Shown here in pieces: positions 7,637 to 16,524 of a stretch of 64,000 nt of DNA. Each line of letters begins with the position of its first letter. Position 1 is the first letter of the stretch. Source of the DNA: Nitrospira sp. (lineage in GTDB: Bacteria > Nitrospirota > Nitrospiria > Nitrospirales > Nitrospiraceae); the NCBI GenBank assembly GCA_016873435.1, contig VGXF01000009.1, positions 1 to 64,000 of the forward strand, given 5' to 3'. A model generated the notes under the pieces. That model searched no databases. It was not told the origin of the DNA and worked only from the letters and a program-made list of their open reading frames with translations. Made by a program: the position numbers and the translations under genes.

Positions 7637-9417
7637 CAGGTAGTCTCCTTACGCTCGGCCTGCCGGATATCCACCACGTCGCTGCCGAAGACGTCGCGAG
7701 CCTGCTTTACGAGCGGATGCGTGCGCGTTTGCTCAAGCAGCGCATCCTTCTGCGAGCGGGCGCGAGCGGCGCGGGCCTGCGCAGGCGAGGGCGCTGCCGT
7801 CTGGCTAGCGGCCAGTTCGACGACGCGGATTTTGACTGGCTGGCCCGCGAGCGCGCTGCAGCAGGCGACGACGACCTGTTGCGTAGCGGGCTTGTCCATC
7901 ATGCTGCGCGCCACCGATGCCGAGGCGGGGTAGCCAATCATCACCTGGTTACCCTCAATGCCCACCAGCGAGCCCATCTCCAAAAAAGCGCCGACATTTG
8001 GATGCTTGCCGGACACATGCTCGACCACCTGCTCCCAGTTCAATTGCACGGGCGGACCGGACTGAGGCTGCGAAACCAGCTTGGCTGCTGGCGCGGGCGC
8101 CGCCGGTTTCGCCGGAGCCGGAGATGGCTTTGCCGGGGCGGACGAGGCTGACAGAGTCGTGGGGTATGGCGGAGACGGTGCCGCCGGCCGTGACGGCGGC
8201 GCAGGCCTACCCTGCAACGATGCGCTCTGTGTCGTGGCCGGCCGATTAAGCGGCGGCGGTGCAGTTGGACGCGGAGGTGCTGAGGGCGCTGGAGTCGGAG
8301 GGGAAACCTGTGCGCTGGCGGCCGACAGGCGCGCTGCTTTGATGGCCGCTGATTCAAGCACGAATCGCGGATGCGCGCTCAGGCGCAGTGCGTCCTCGGC
8401 CTGTGCAAGAATCCGAAACAGTTCCTGGACCTGCTCGACAGAAAATGATTTCGCATCGGAGACAATCTGGCGAATGTCCTCCTCGGGCGCTTCGATCAGG
8501 CTAGGTAATTCTTGTGCAGACGGCACGACAGCGGCGACGAGCATGTGGCGAGCGTATTCCACGAGCGCAGCGGCGTAGGCGCGGAGATCATGGCCCTGGT
8601 CCAGCAGCTGCGCGATGACGTTGACGGCGGCCGGACCGTCCTGCGCGATGACGGCGGCGACCATGGTGCGGACATGCTCTTGAGGCACGGTGCCGAGCAG
8701 CGTTTCGAGGTCGTCGGGCTTGACGGACTTGCCGGCAAAGGCGACGGCCTGATCAAGGATGCTCAGCGCGTCCCGCATGCTGCCCTCGCTCGCGCGCGCA
8801 ATGGCAGAAAAGCTGCGGTCTTCGACAGTGAGGCCGTCTTGCTGTGCCACAAAGCGTAGCCGCTGGACGATCTCGGCGTGTGGGATGCGCCGGAAATTGT
8901 AGTGCTGGCAGCGTGAGAGGATCGTGGCGGGGATCTTGTGGATTTCCGTTGTGGCAAAAATGAAGATGACGTGGGCCGGCGGCTCCTCGAGCGTTTTAAG
9001 CAGCGCGTTGAAAGCCGAGGTCGAAAGCATGTGCACTTCGTCGATAATGTAGACGCGGTACTGGCCATGAAACGGTGTGAACTTGACGTTCTCGCGGATC
9101 TCGCGCACGTCGTCCACTCCGGTGTTGGAGGCGCCGTCGATCTCGACGACATCCACCGAGGTGCCGTTCGTGATCTCCTTGCAATTGACGCAGACACCGC
9201 AGGGGGTCGCCGTGGGGCCCTGCTCGCAGTTGAGTGCCTTGGCTAGGATGCGGGCCATGGTGGTTTTGCCGATGCCGCGGGTACCGGAAAAGAGGAAGGC
9301 GTGCGCGATTCGCTTACTGGCGATGGCGTTCGACAGGGTCTGGACGACGTGCGGCTGTCCGATCACATCCTTGAACGTGGCCGGTCTGAATTTTCTCGCG
9401 GAGACTTGGTAATCCAT
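7636..9417 (-). CDS. dnaX: DNA polymerase III subunit tau/gamma
   Basis: This is the clamp-loader ATPase that ties the replicative polymerase to the sliding clamp. It has 593 residues: Walker A GTRGIGKT (45-52), a zinc-binding set (Cys64, Cys73, Cys76, Cys79), Walker B with DEVH, the SRCQHYNFRRI sensor region and GSMRDALS. A Pro/Ala-rich linker (about 375-475) then leads to a C-terminal tau-like domain. I see no A-rich slippery run at the linker like that in E. coli, so a shorter gamma form by frameshifting is not evident. It heads dnaX-ybaB-recR; the small SRP RNA gene is just upstream on the same strand. Confidence 0.95.
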   Translation of the reverse strand: MDYQVSARKFRPATFKDVIGQPHVVQTLSNAIASKRIAHAFLFSGTRGIGKTTMARILAKALNCEQGPTATPCGVCVNCKEITNGTSVDVVEIDGASNTGVDDVREIRENVKFTPFHGQYRVYIIDEVHMLSTSAFNALLKTLEEPPAHVIFIFATTEIHKIPATILSRCQHYNFRRIPHAEIVQRLRFVAQQDGLTVEDRSFSAIARASEGSMRDALSILDQAVAFAGKSVKPDDLETLLGTVPQEHVRTMVAAVIAQDGPAAVNVIAQLLDQGHDLRAYAAALVEYARHMLVAAVVPSAQELPSLIEAPEEDIRQIVSDAKSFSVEQVQELFRILAQAEDALRLSAHPRFVLESAAIKAARLSAASAQVSPPTPAPSAPPRPTAPPPLNRPATTQSASLQGRPAPPSRPAAPSPPYPTTLSASSAPAKPSPAPAKPAAPAPAAKLVSQPQSGPPVQLNWEQVVEHVSGKHPNVGAFLEMGSLVGIEGNQVMIGYPASASVARSMMDKPATQQVVVACCSALAGQPVKIRVVELAASQTAAPSPAQARAARARSQKDALLEQTRTHPLVKQARDVFGSDVVDIRQAERKETT

Positions 9418-9460
9418 CGTGTGCTTATGGAAAACGGGTCAATATGGCCACAGGGACGCA

Positions 9461-9493
9461 GGCACGCCCCCCCTTAGGGGGGCAGGGAGTGCC
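9461..9493. repeat. C/G homopolymer hairpin between SRP RNA and dnaX
   Basis: Seven C at 9467-9473 and six G at 9477-9482 pair around a TTA loop, flanked by GGCAC and GTGCC that extend the stem. It resembles the C/G palindrome at 393-410. It lies downstream of the SRP RNA on the minus strand, so it may end or process that RNA, although no T-tract follows. Confidence 0.4.
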
Positions 9494-9584
9494 TCGATGG
9501 CATGCACCGAGAGAGTGCAGTCCGATCGGACGTCCTCGGCGGGGACAGAGGCGATCCCTGCGGCGCACCGTCTCTCTCCAATGC

Positions 9585-9685
9585 GGGGCCAGGTGATCCT
9601 GCGGCACACCAAACGATCCGCTTACCGTTGCTTCCTTCCGGACCTGGCGGGGTTCACAGGGTTTGGTTGCACAGGGCCCAGCCCC
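9585..9685 (-). ncRNA. ffs: Small signal recognition particle RNA (4.5S type)
   Basis: On the minus strand the universal SRP domain IV core is present: CCAGGTCCGGAAGGAAGCA, with the GGAA tetraloop and the asymmetric loop that binds Ffh. The flanks fold back on each other: AACCAAAC pairs with GTTTGG-type sequence, and the ends GGGCC and GGCCC close the rod. This gives a hairpin RNA of about 100 nt without an Alu domain. The ends are estimated from pairing. Location just upstream of dnaX is common in bacteria. Confidence 0.92.
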
Positions 9686-9718
9686 TATCTCTTGGCGCGC
9701 GACACATTGCTCCACGAG

Positions 9719-9836
9719 GTCGCGTAGCAACACCGCTTCCGGTGCCGGCCCACCACGACTTGTTGGTCCTCTGGCACGCCACTGGCCGTTGGCTAATGAA
9801 CGAGGGGTTCAGTCGCGCCGAACCCCGAGCGCAGCG
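9719..9836. repeat. About 120-bp dispersed element, copy B
   Basis: This is the partner of 4015-4135: matching 29-base left end (9719-9747), a shared GTCGC-CC block, and the identical right end CGAGCGCAGCG at 9826-9836. It contains a second hairpin (GGGGTTC pairing with GAACCCC, about 9804-9826) that copy A lacks. It lies between tRNA-Ser and the SRP RNA. Confidence 0.4.
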
Positions 9837-9949
9837 GCCACAGATCATACACCACTTGTGTGAGTGGCCCCCGCAGCGCGGCGAGGCGCACCCGCCATTT
9901 TGTATCTCAAAACGGCGTGCGCGCGCCACCATGTTACGTGGCAGCGTGG

Positions 9950-10039
<90 letters not shown>

Positions 10040-10353
10040 GCGCGATCCCAGCCGGAGCGCATCTTAGCATGGTGGGGGAGAAGGAGGCTACCCGATGGCG
10101 AGCCTACAACGCGTAGCGAAGACCGACTAAAGTGCTCTGACGGATATTTTGAGTTCGTTCACTTATCGGTGGGAAACAAAAGGCGGCCGAGAGTACCGTC
10201 TCAGCCGCGTTTGAGATGACGCGAATGACAGAATGATCAAAAAGCTCTTCCGGCTAGGCCGCAACGAGCGAGAAGCCGAGGCGTGCTGTTTCTAAGTACG
10301 TTGCCGGCTCAAGACAATGCGAGACGACGCCGGAGGCCTTGTTCAGCCTCCTG
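10040..10353. other. Intergenic stretch, no gene seen
   Basis: No ORF here has a family signature or ribosome-binding site. The right end holds a dispersed 3'-end repeat, listed separately. Confidence 0.5.
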
Positions 10354-10357
10354 CTAG
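10319..10357. repeat. Dispersed 3'-end repeat, copy 2 (HEAT gene)
   Basis: Read on the minus strand, it begins with CTAG, which contains the stop codon of the HEAT gene, and continues CAGGAGGCTGAACAAGG, then TCCGGCGTCGTCTCGC. It aligns along its length with the sequence after argB (661-704). Confidence 0.45.
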
Positions 10358-11430
10358 CTAAATTGATCCCACGTATCGCACTGCTTGATCGCCCAGAACA
10401 CCGCTTCCCTGAGTTTCTTCAGTTGGATGTTCTCCGGATCGCGGATGGCCTGCAGCTTTTTGTCCAAGGCGTAGAGTGGCTCGATCGAGCGCTTGTCGGG
10501 CAGCTTGCCCAGCGCCCAAGCCACTTCCGTGAGCACGGTCCAATCCGCATTCGGATTGTTGAGCACCTCTAGTAGCGGCAACACGATCGTGGCGTCGCCG
10601 TGCAGGCCGCCCACCTGTCCGAGCCCCTTGGCGGCGGCGGCCCGTAACTCGTCGTCCTTCGAGTTTTTCAGGATGTCGATCAGGATGGGAATGCCGTCCT
10701 TGCCGATGTTGCCCAGCGATTCGGCGGCCTGCTTGGCCAGCGCCTTGTCTTTGAGCGCTTCCTTCAGCCGCGGCAGCGCGGAATCGGCCAACATCTCGCC
10801 GAGTAAGGAGATGATTTTCAGCCGACGCATCTGGTTGCCCTTGGCCTGTTCGAGTACGGTGAGCAATCGGTCGGCCTGGCCCCAGTCGGCAGTCACGCTG
10901 ACCGGGAAGTCATAGACGTTCAGGCGGTCCTTGAGCGTGGCCATGGCGTAGTCGCCAGGATTGCCGGCCCCCGCCTTCTGCGCGGCTGCCGCGGCGTCTT
11001 CAAAATCCGTCCGGACCTCCTTCTGCCAGTTGATCTTCATAGCGCCCAGCGCATAGTTGAGTTGGCAGGCAGGGCCCTTCCAGACGCGCGAGGGAGAATC
11101 GGGGAGATCGGCGTCGCCGCCGGAGGCCGTTGTGCCCTCCCAGGTTTTCCGCTGCTCGCATTTGATCTTGAAGACGACGTCATGCGGCTTGGAAGCGTCC
11201 GTGATGACGGTATAACCCAACTCTGACAGACGCGTAACGCCCACGTCTCGAAACGGGCCCGCATCTACCGAGCCCTTATCGGTAAGAGCGATGGCTTCGA
11301 CCAGGACTGTCCGGATTTTAGCCAGCTGGTCTTTCTGTTCAGGCGTGAAATAATCGCGATAGGCGCGGGCCGGTTCCTGCGCGAGAAAGACTAGCGACAG
11401 GATAACGGTAATCAAAGTGGCGCGCTTCAT
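10354..11430 (-). CDS. Exported HEAT-repeat protein
   Basis: The product has 358 residues from the ATG at 11430, chosen because AGGAGGTG lies at ideal distance and the N-terminus then is a clean signal peptide (MKRATLITVILSLVFLAQ, cleavage after about ARA). The frame stays open 240 bases further upstream, but that part has no signature. Residues 30-200 are a domain I do not recognise, including FKIKCEQRKTWEG. The C-terminal half has HEAT or PBS-lyase-like repeats (SLLGEMLADSALPRLKEAL, AAAKGLGQVGG, EVAWALGKLPDKRSIEPLY), which normally form a protein-binding solenoid. It is probably periplasmic. It stands alone on the minus strand. Confidence 0.78.
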   Translation of the reverse strand: MKRATLITVILSLVFLAQEPARAYRDYFTPEQKDQLAKIRTVLVEAIALTDKGSVDAGPFRDVGVTRLSELGYTVITDASKPHDVVFKIKCEQRKTWEGTTASGGDADLPDSPSRVWKGPACQLNYALGAMKINWQKEVRTDFEDAAAAAQKAGAGNPGDYAMATLKDRLNVYDFPVSVTADWGQADRLLTVLEQAKGNQMRRLKIISLLGEMLADSALPRLKEALKDKALAKQAAESLGNIGKDGIPILIDILKNSKDDELRAAAAKGLGQVGGLHGDATIVLPLLEVLNNPNADWTVLTEVAWALGKLPDKRSIEPLYALDKKLQAIRDPENIQLKKLREAVFWAIKQCDTWDQFS

Positions 11431-11690
11431 AAAGCACCTCCTGGAGGTGCGGGCCAGCCGGTCTGAGAGGCGGTGAATGGCACGGGAGAAAAAGAAACCA
11501 TACTGAACGGTAGGGAACCGGTCCGCCTCATGTCCCCGGTCATACACCCGCGCGAACTGACGCTCCAGTATACTGCGATCAGCCGGCGCGCACCAGCCTT
11601 TCCAGGGTTGTGATAGGGCGCCTCTTCGGCATGTTCCGTTGGCTTGGCTTGAGGCCGGCCGGCCAGTCATTCCCGGTCCATTCCGATTGC
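11431..11690. other. Intergenic stretch upstream of the HEAT gene
   Basis: This is the open N-terminal extension of the HEAT reading frame and probably its promoter region. I see no separate gene. Confidence 0.4.
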
Positions 11691-11720
11691 TTGACAGTGG
11701 CGAGGGGGGGGCTGTACAAC
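11691..11720 (+). promoter_or_regulatory. Putative sigma-70 promoter for tRNA-Leu(TAG)
   Basis: TTGACA (11691-11696) and TACAAC (11715-11720) are separated by 18 bases. The tRNA begins 77 bases downstream of the -10 box. The -35 box is perfect and the -10 box is fair. A G-tract fills most of the spacer. Confidence 0.4.
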
Positions 11721-11796
11721 CTAACTCAAGTGTCGGCGTAGCAATGAGTTGTGAGTAGTTCCGAACCAGCCCCGACCAGCAGGCTTCCGGCAGGGC

Positions 11797-11879
11797 GCGA
11801 GAGTGGCGGAACTGGCAGACGCGCGAGACTTAGGATCTCGTGGGAAACCGTGGGGGTTCGAGTCCCTCCTCTCGCACCA
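11797..11879 (+). tRNA. tRNA-Leu (anticodon TAG)
   Basis: The acceptor stem is GCGAGAG/CTCTCGC with discriminator A and an encoded CCA. The anticodon stem CGAGA/TCTCG encloses a loop with TAG (leucine, CUA codons). There is a medium-long variable arm (TGGGAAACCG) and T-arm GGGGG-TTCGAGT-CCCTC. Confidence 0.94.
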
Positions 11880-11987
11880 AACAGAGCTTGCTCGTGCTGG
11901 CTGCTTATTCTCTGAGCAAGTGATTGAGCCGCCGTAGAAACACCTCAAGTTCATCCAAAAATTTGATTCTCCTAACGTAGAGGCACC

Positions 11988-13319
11988 ATGAAAGTCGAAG
12001 TCACCGAACTGGGACCGCTCAAGCGGTCGTTGAAAATCGAAGTGCCGCAGGAGGACGTGAATCAGCAGTTCACCGCCGTCTATGGGGAACTGAACCGACA
12101 GGTCCGTATTCCGGGCTTCCGTCCGGGCAAGGCCCCGCTGAATTTGCTCGAACAGCGCTACGGCAAGGATGTCGGCGAGGACGTCATCCGCCGCCTGATT
12201 CCCACCTATTATGAAAAAGCGATCCGCCAGGCCGGCATCGTGCCGGTCGTGGTGGAGGTGCCGCCGATTGAGCGGGTCAAGATCAAGAAAGACGCCCCCT
12301 TTTCCTTTACGGCTACTGTCGAGATTAAGCCGTCCATTCAATTACGCGACTACAAGGCACCTAATCCGATTTCGCTCAAGATGGACCCGCGGACGGTGAC
12401 GGATGAGCAGATGAACAAGGTGCTGGATACCCTCCGTGAGCGGCAGGCGAAGCTGGACGCGGCACCGCCCGGCACGGCACTAGCCGACGGGTCCTACGCC
12501 GTCCTGGATGTGGAGGGGTTTCTCGATCTGGCGCCGCTCGAAGGAGCCACGAAGGCCGGCATCGTGCACAAACTCGGGGCCAAGCTGCCGGTCATGGGTC
12601 TTGAGGTGGACGAGCAACTCACGGGCAAGAAAGAAGGACAGTTAATCGAGGTTTCTCAGCCCTATCCCGCATCCCATCCGGATCCAAAGCTCGCGGGCAA
12701 GACGGTCGTGTTCCGGATCACAGTGGCAGCGGTGAAGCAGAAGCAACTGGCGCCGTTGGATGACGAGTTCGCCAAGGATTGCGGGCCGTACAGTTCGCTC
12801 GCTGAATTGACAGACAAATTGCGCGAAGAAATGGAACGCGCCCTCAAGCGCGAGATCGAAGACACCTACAAAGACACGATTTTGAAACGCCTGGCGGAGA
12901 CGCATCATTTCGACGTTCCCGAGACGCTCGTCGAGCGGGAACTGGCGGCCATGGTCCGGCAGCGGCTGGACCAGGAGGCACGGATGCGGGGCCGGCAGCC
13001 GGTGGCTGACCCGGAGGCCCACGCGGAACGTCAGCAGGAGATCAAGAAGCTGCAGGAAGAGTTCCGCCCCGAGGCCGAACGGCGCGTGAAAATCGGCATG
13101 ATTCTCGAAGCGATCGCGGAGAAAGAAGGGCTGGCGGTGGAGCAGGGCGATCTGGACGCCGAGGTGGCCAAGATGGGGGCCGAGCTTCGGCTGCCGGTGG
13201 AAGAGATCGCTAAGATCATCAAGGCGGGCGGTGACGAGGCGATCGACGAGCTCAGGGGCCGCATCATGGCTGACAAGTCGCTCGACTTCGTCTATCGCCA
13301 CGCCGTTATCCAGAAATAA
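11988..13319 (+). CDS. tig: Trigger factor, ribosome-bound chaperone
   Basis: Trigger factor sits at the ribosome exit tunnel and shields nascent chains. The 443-residue length is typical. The N-terminal ribosome-binding signature GFRPGKAP is at 43-50. The middle (about 150-240) is the FKBP-like peptidyl-prolyl isomerase domain, and the rest is the helical chaperone domain with HHFDVPETLVERE. An ATG at 11988 preceded by GAGGCACC is the natural start. It opens the widely conserved tig-clpP-clpX order, with 104 bases to clpP. Confidence 0.95.
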   Translation: MKVEVTELGPLKRSLKIEVPQEDVNQQFTAVYGELNRQVRIPGFRPGKAPLNLLEQRYGKDVGEDVIRRLIPTYYEKAIRQAGIVPVVVEVPPIERVKIKKDAPFSFTATVEIKPSIQLRDYKAPNPISLKMDPRTVTDEQMNKVLDTLRERQAKLDAAPPGTALADGSYAVLDVEGFLDLAPLEGATKAGIVHKLGAKLPVMGLEVDEQLTGKKEGQLIEVSQPYPASHPDPKLAGKTVVFRITVAAVKQKQLAPLDDEFAKDCGPYSSLAELTDKLREEMERALKREIEDTYKDTILKRLAETHHFDVPETLVERELAAMVRQRLDQEARMRGRQPVADPEAHAERQQEIKKLQEEFRPEAERRVKIGMILEAIAEKEGLAVEQGDLDAEVAKMGAELRLPVEEIAKIIKAGGDEAIDELRGRIMADKSLDFVYRHAVIQK

Positions 13320-13423
13320 CCGGACGCAACGGGCAGCAAGGAAAAGGGCGAAAAGCTGTTGCGCGCATCCGGTTGTGGTAAGATTAGATCATCCAAAACA
13401 GATAGAGAAAGGAACCAGCCAGT

Positions 13424-14056
13424 ATGCTAGTGCCGATCGTTGTTGAACAGACCAACCGCGGCGAACGCGCCTACGACATCTATTCGCGCCTGCTGAAGGA
13501 TCGGATCATCTTTTTGGGTGCGCCGATTGACGACGTGTTTGCCAATCTGGTCATTGCGCAGCTGCTGTTTCTGGAGGCGGAGGACCCTGAGAAGGACATC
13601 AATCTCTATATCAATTCGCCGGGGGGCAGCGTGACGGCTGGGCTCGGCATCTACGATACGATGCAGTACGTCAAACCGCCGATCAACACGATCTGCCTAG
13701 GCCAGGCGGCGAGCATGGGCGCGCTGCTGCTGACGGCGGGCACCAAGGGCAAGCGGTTCGCACTGCCGAACGCGCGGGTGATGATTCATCAGCCGATGGG
13801 CGGCTTTCAGGGGCAGGCGACCGAGATCGACATTCACGCGCGGGAGATTCTCAAAATCCGCGAGCGGCTCAACGAAATCATGGCCAAGCACACGGGCCAG
13901 CCGCTCGACAAGATCGCGCAGGACACCGAACGGGACTATTTCATGTCGGGCGAAGAGGCCAAGCGGTATGGGCTGATCGATGAGGTTATCGTCCGACCGC
14001 CGAAAGCGCTCAAGGGTGTCGGCAAGGACGCCGATGGAGACGGCAAGGGGAAGTAG
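13424..14056 (+). CDS. clpP: ATP-dependent Clp protease proteolytic subunit
   Basis: This serine peptidase forms the tetradecameric barrel that degrades proteins fed by ClpX. It has 210 residues. The catalytic Ser98 is in [10 protein letters not shown], His122 in MIHQPMGG, and the Asp lies in the AQDTERD segment. The N-terminus [10 protein letters not shown] is the usual short propeptide and axial-loop region. AAAGGA precedes the start at proper distance. The Gly-rich N-loop and handle helix are intact, and clpX begins 34 bases after its stop, which fits a common transcript and a shared complex. Confidence 0.96.
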   Translation: MLVPIVVEQTNRGERAYDIYSRLLKDRIIFLGAPIDDVFANLVIAQLLFLEAEDPEKDINLYINSPGGSVTAGLGIYDTMQYVKPPINTICLGQAASMGALLLTAGTKGKRFALPNARVMIHQPMGGFQGQATEIDIHAREILKIRERLNEIMAKHTGQPLDKIAQDTERDYFMSGEEAKRYGLIDEVIVRPPKALKGVGKDADGDGKGK

Positions 14057-14090
14057 CGCGCGCCACACACCGCTATAATGGGGAGACGGC

Positions 14091-15335
14091 ATGCCCAAGC
14101 AGGATAAGACAGACCGGCATCTGCGGTGCTCGTTCTGCGGGAAGAGCCGGGACGAAGTCCGCAAGCTGATCGCTGGTCCCACCGTCTACATCTGCGACGA
14201 GTGCGTCAACCTCTGCAATGACATCATCGCGGAGGATTGGGAGGAGGCGAAGGAGGAGATTTCCTCCAAGCTTCGTAAGCCCCACGAGATCAAGCACCAC
14301 CTCGACCAGTACGTCATCGGGCAGGACCGCGCCAAAAAGGTCCTCTCGGTGGCCGTCCATAACCACTACAAGCGGATCGCCGCCAGCGAAGTCGACGACG
14401 TCGAGCTTCAAAAGGGCAACATTCTGATGATCGGGCCGACCGGTACGGGCAAGACCCTGCTGGCGCAGACTCTGGCTAAATATCTGGACGTGCCCTTCAC
14501 GCTCGCAGACGCCACCACGCTGACGGAGGCGGGCTACGTTGGCGAAGACGTCGAGAACATCATCCTCAAGCTGCTCCAGGCCTCCGACTACGACGTCGAG
14601 CGCGCCGAGCGCGGCATCGTCTACATTGATGAGATCGACAAGATCAGCCGCAAGAGTGACAGCCCGTCCATCACTCGCGACGTGTCGGGCGAGGGCGTGC
14701 AGCAGGCGCTGCTCAAGCTGATCGAGGGCACGGTTGCCAACGTGCCACCGCAGGGCGGGCGGAAGCATCCCCACCAAGAATTCATCCAAGTGGACACGAG
14801 CAACATCCTCTTCATTTGCGGGGGAGCCTTTGTCGGGCTGGACGGGCTCATCGAGCAGCGATTGAACAAAAAGCAGATGGGCTTCGGCGCGGACATCAAG
14901 ACCAAGGGCGAGACGCGGCTCGGTGAAATGCTTCCCCATGTGCAGCCCGAGGACCTTCTGAAATACGGACTGATTCCTGAGTTTGTCGGGCGCCTGCCGG
15001 TCGTGGCGACATTGGAGGAGCTGGATGAGCACGCCCTGGTGCTCGTGCTGACCGAGCCTCGCAACGCGCTCATCAAGCAATACGAGAAGCTGATGTCTTT
15101 CGAGAAAGTGAAGCTGAAATTCACCGACGGCGCGATTGCTGCCGTGGCACGGAAGGCCTTTGCACAGAAGGCCGGCGCGCGCGGACTCCGCGCGATTCTC
15201 GAAGAAGTCATGTTGGACCTCATGTACGAGATCCCCTCGCAAAAGCAGATCAAGGAAGTGATGATCAACGAGGATGTGATTGTTGGCAAGGGGCAGCCCA
15301 TTCGCATCTATGAACAGGATACGAAGTCTGCCTGA
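14091..15335 (+). CDS. clpX: Clp protease ATP-binding subunit ClpX
   Basis: ClpX is the AAA+ unfoldase that recognises tagged substrates and delivers them to ClpP. It has 414 residues: an N-terminal C4 zinc-binding dimerisation domain (Cys13, Cys16, Cys35, Cys38), Walker A GPTGTGKT (115-122), Walker B with YIDEIDKI, the [16 protein letters not shown]-type segment and the GFGADI loop region used to dock ClpP. The C-terminal small AAA domain ends with EQDTKSA. A strong terminator at 15364-15404 ends the tig-clpP-clpX unit. Confidence 0.96.
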   Translation: MPKQDKTDRHLRCSFCGKSRDEVRKLIAGPTVYICDECVNLCNDIIAEDWEEAKEEISSKLRKPHEIKHHLDQYVIGQDRAKKVLSVAVHNHYKRIAASEVDDVELQKGNILMIGPTGTGKTLLAQTLAKYLDVPFTLADATTLTEAGYVGEDVENIILKLLQASDYDVERAERGIVYIDEIDKISRKSDSPSITRDVSGEGVQQALLKLIEGTVANVPPQGGRKHPHQEFIQVDTSNILFICGGAFVGLDGLIEQRLNKKQMGFGADIKTKGETRLGEMLPHVQPEDLLKYGLIPEFVGRLPVVATLEELDEHALVLVLTEPRNALIKQYEKLMSFEKVKLKFTDGAIAAVARKAFAQKAGARGLRAILEEVMLDLMYEIPSQKQIKEVMINEDVIVGKGQPIRIYEQDTKSA

Positions 15336-15363
15336 CACCAACCGGTCCACGAGAGTGCTTGCC

Positions 15364-15404
15364 ACGGGGTGTCCCTCCTAGCGGGGAACACCCCGTAGTT
15401 TTTT
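15364..15404 (+). terminator. Intrinsic terminator of tig-clpP-clpX
   Basis: ACGGGGTGTCCC pairs with GGGGAACACCCCGT across a short loop, and the stem is followed at once by AGTTTTTTAA. It lies 28 bases after the clpX stop. Confidence 0.85.
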
Positions 15405-15691
15405 AAGCGGTCAGATCCCTTCCGCCGTACGCTATGCTAACCAGCGGTACGTAGAGGGCGCTATTGATGAAATTGCCGCTCGATGTGACGAAGGTTCACT
15501 AGGGCAGGCCGCTGGAACGCGACACCAAGCGGGACACAATCGCTCTCTTGGATGAATGGGGTGAATTATTCGGGGCGGCCAAAGGCGAGGGCGATTGTCG
15601 ATTACATCAGTTTCTCGCTGCAGCAGAACTGTCCCGCGGAGGCGCAGCGTCAACCGCGCGCAGGCCCAGTGGCGGGAGTTCGTTGACTCTC
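15405..15691. other. Stretch without an intact gene, possible gene remnant
   Basis: Around 15510-15690, protein-like segments appear in different plus-strand frames (for example LLDEWGELFG, then in another frame NRAQAQWREFVDSL), each broken by stops. This could be a decayed gene, but I cannot assign a family. Confidence 0.3.
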
Positions 15692-16456
15692 TTAGGAAAT
15701 CTTCGTCGGAGAATTGATCTGTTCCAGCGCCCAGGAAGCCCAGCGCCGGACGACCGGGTCCGGGTCGCTCAAGGCGGCTGTGTGTAGCGCCGCCACGACC
15801 GTCTGGTCACCGAACTTTCCTAGTCGGTAAGCCGCCTCGCCACGGACGCCTGCATCGGAATCGTTCAGAAGCCGATCGCGAATGGCCGGCAATGCGCGGG
15901 TGTCCACCATTTCGCCCAGTGCTGCTACGGCGCCCTGCCGCACCTGCGCGTCGGGATCATTTAGCGCCGCGAGCACGGCAGGATAGGCCGATCCGGCCTC
16001 GAGCCACGTCAACGCCGAGACAGACGCTCGCCGGGTTTCCACGTCGGAGAACTTCAGTCGCTCTGACAGCAATTCGATGATGGCGTGTGTGGCGCCGATG
16101 TTGCCGAGCGCCAGCGCTGCAGCCTGTTTGACGGCGGGAGACGGATCGTCCAGCCGCTTGGCCAGTTCCAGCCCGGCCTGATCCAGCACGTCTTCACCCA
16201 GATTGCCCAGCGCCCAAGCGCTCATGGCACGGACGGCCGGCTCCGTATCGTGCAGACTGCGCAGCAGAGCCGGCGCGGTGTCAGGCCGCGCGATTTTTCC
16301 CAGCGCCTGCGCCGCGGTGGTACGCGTCTTCGGATCGGTATCGTCAAGGAGCGTGATGAGCACCGAGGTCTGTTGAGCCGGATCAGCGGGAGGCGATTGG
16401 TTCCAACAACCAGCCAAAAGCAACAGGAAGCATAGAACATAGGGTGGAGAGCTCAT
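15692..16456 (-). CDS. HEAT-repeat lipoprotein
   Basis: The product has 254 residues from the ATG at 16456. This start gives a short signal with the lipobox LLAGC at residues 15-19, so it should be a lipoprotein; the frame opening at 16501 adds 15 residues in front that would spoil this. The mature part is built almost entirely of HEAT repeats, each with the pattern of an Ala/Leu-rich helix, Asp-Pro and a second helix (AAQALGKIARPDTAPALLRSL, SAWALGNLGED, AVAALGEMVDTRALPAI, RWASWALEQI). Such solenoids bind other proteins. It lies 68 bases downstream of the TatA-like gene on the same strand and may be co-transcribed, but no functional link is known. Confidence 0.82.
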   Translation of the reverse strand: MSSPPYVLCFLLLLAGCWNQSPPADPAQQTSVLITLLDDTDPKTRTTAAQALGKIARPDTAPALLRSLHDTEPAVRAMSAWALGNLGEDVLDQAGLELAKRLDDPSPAVKQAAALALGNIGATHAIIELLSERLKFSDVETRRASVSALTWLEAGSAYPAVLAALNDPDAQVRQGAVAALGEMVDTRALPAIRDRLLNDSDAGVRGEAAYRLGKFGDQTVVAALHTAALSDPDPVVRRWASWALEQINSPTKIS

Positions 16457-16524
16457 GGCGAGAAAACTGGTGGGGGAGGAAACTCTCCGGCCAGCCGGCA
16501 TAGGCTATACGCTCTTTGACGCTC

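Noticed and set aside
7636-9417. Programmed frameshift in dnaX to make a gamma form
   Set aside because: I looked for an A-run slippery site near the Pro-rich linker on the coding strand and found none.
11721-12341. Minus-strand frame across tRNA-Leu(TAG) and the start of tig
   Set aside because: It contains the typical translated antisense of a tRNA (RRDSNPHGF) and overlaps a real tRNA and CDS.
14073-15365. A 430-codon minus-strand frame opposite clpX
   Set aside because: It mirrors an unmistakable ClpX and has no ribosome-binding site or signature.
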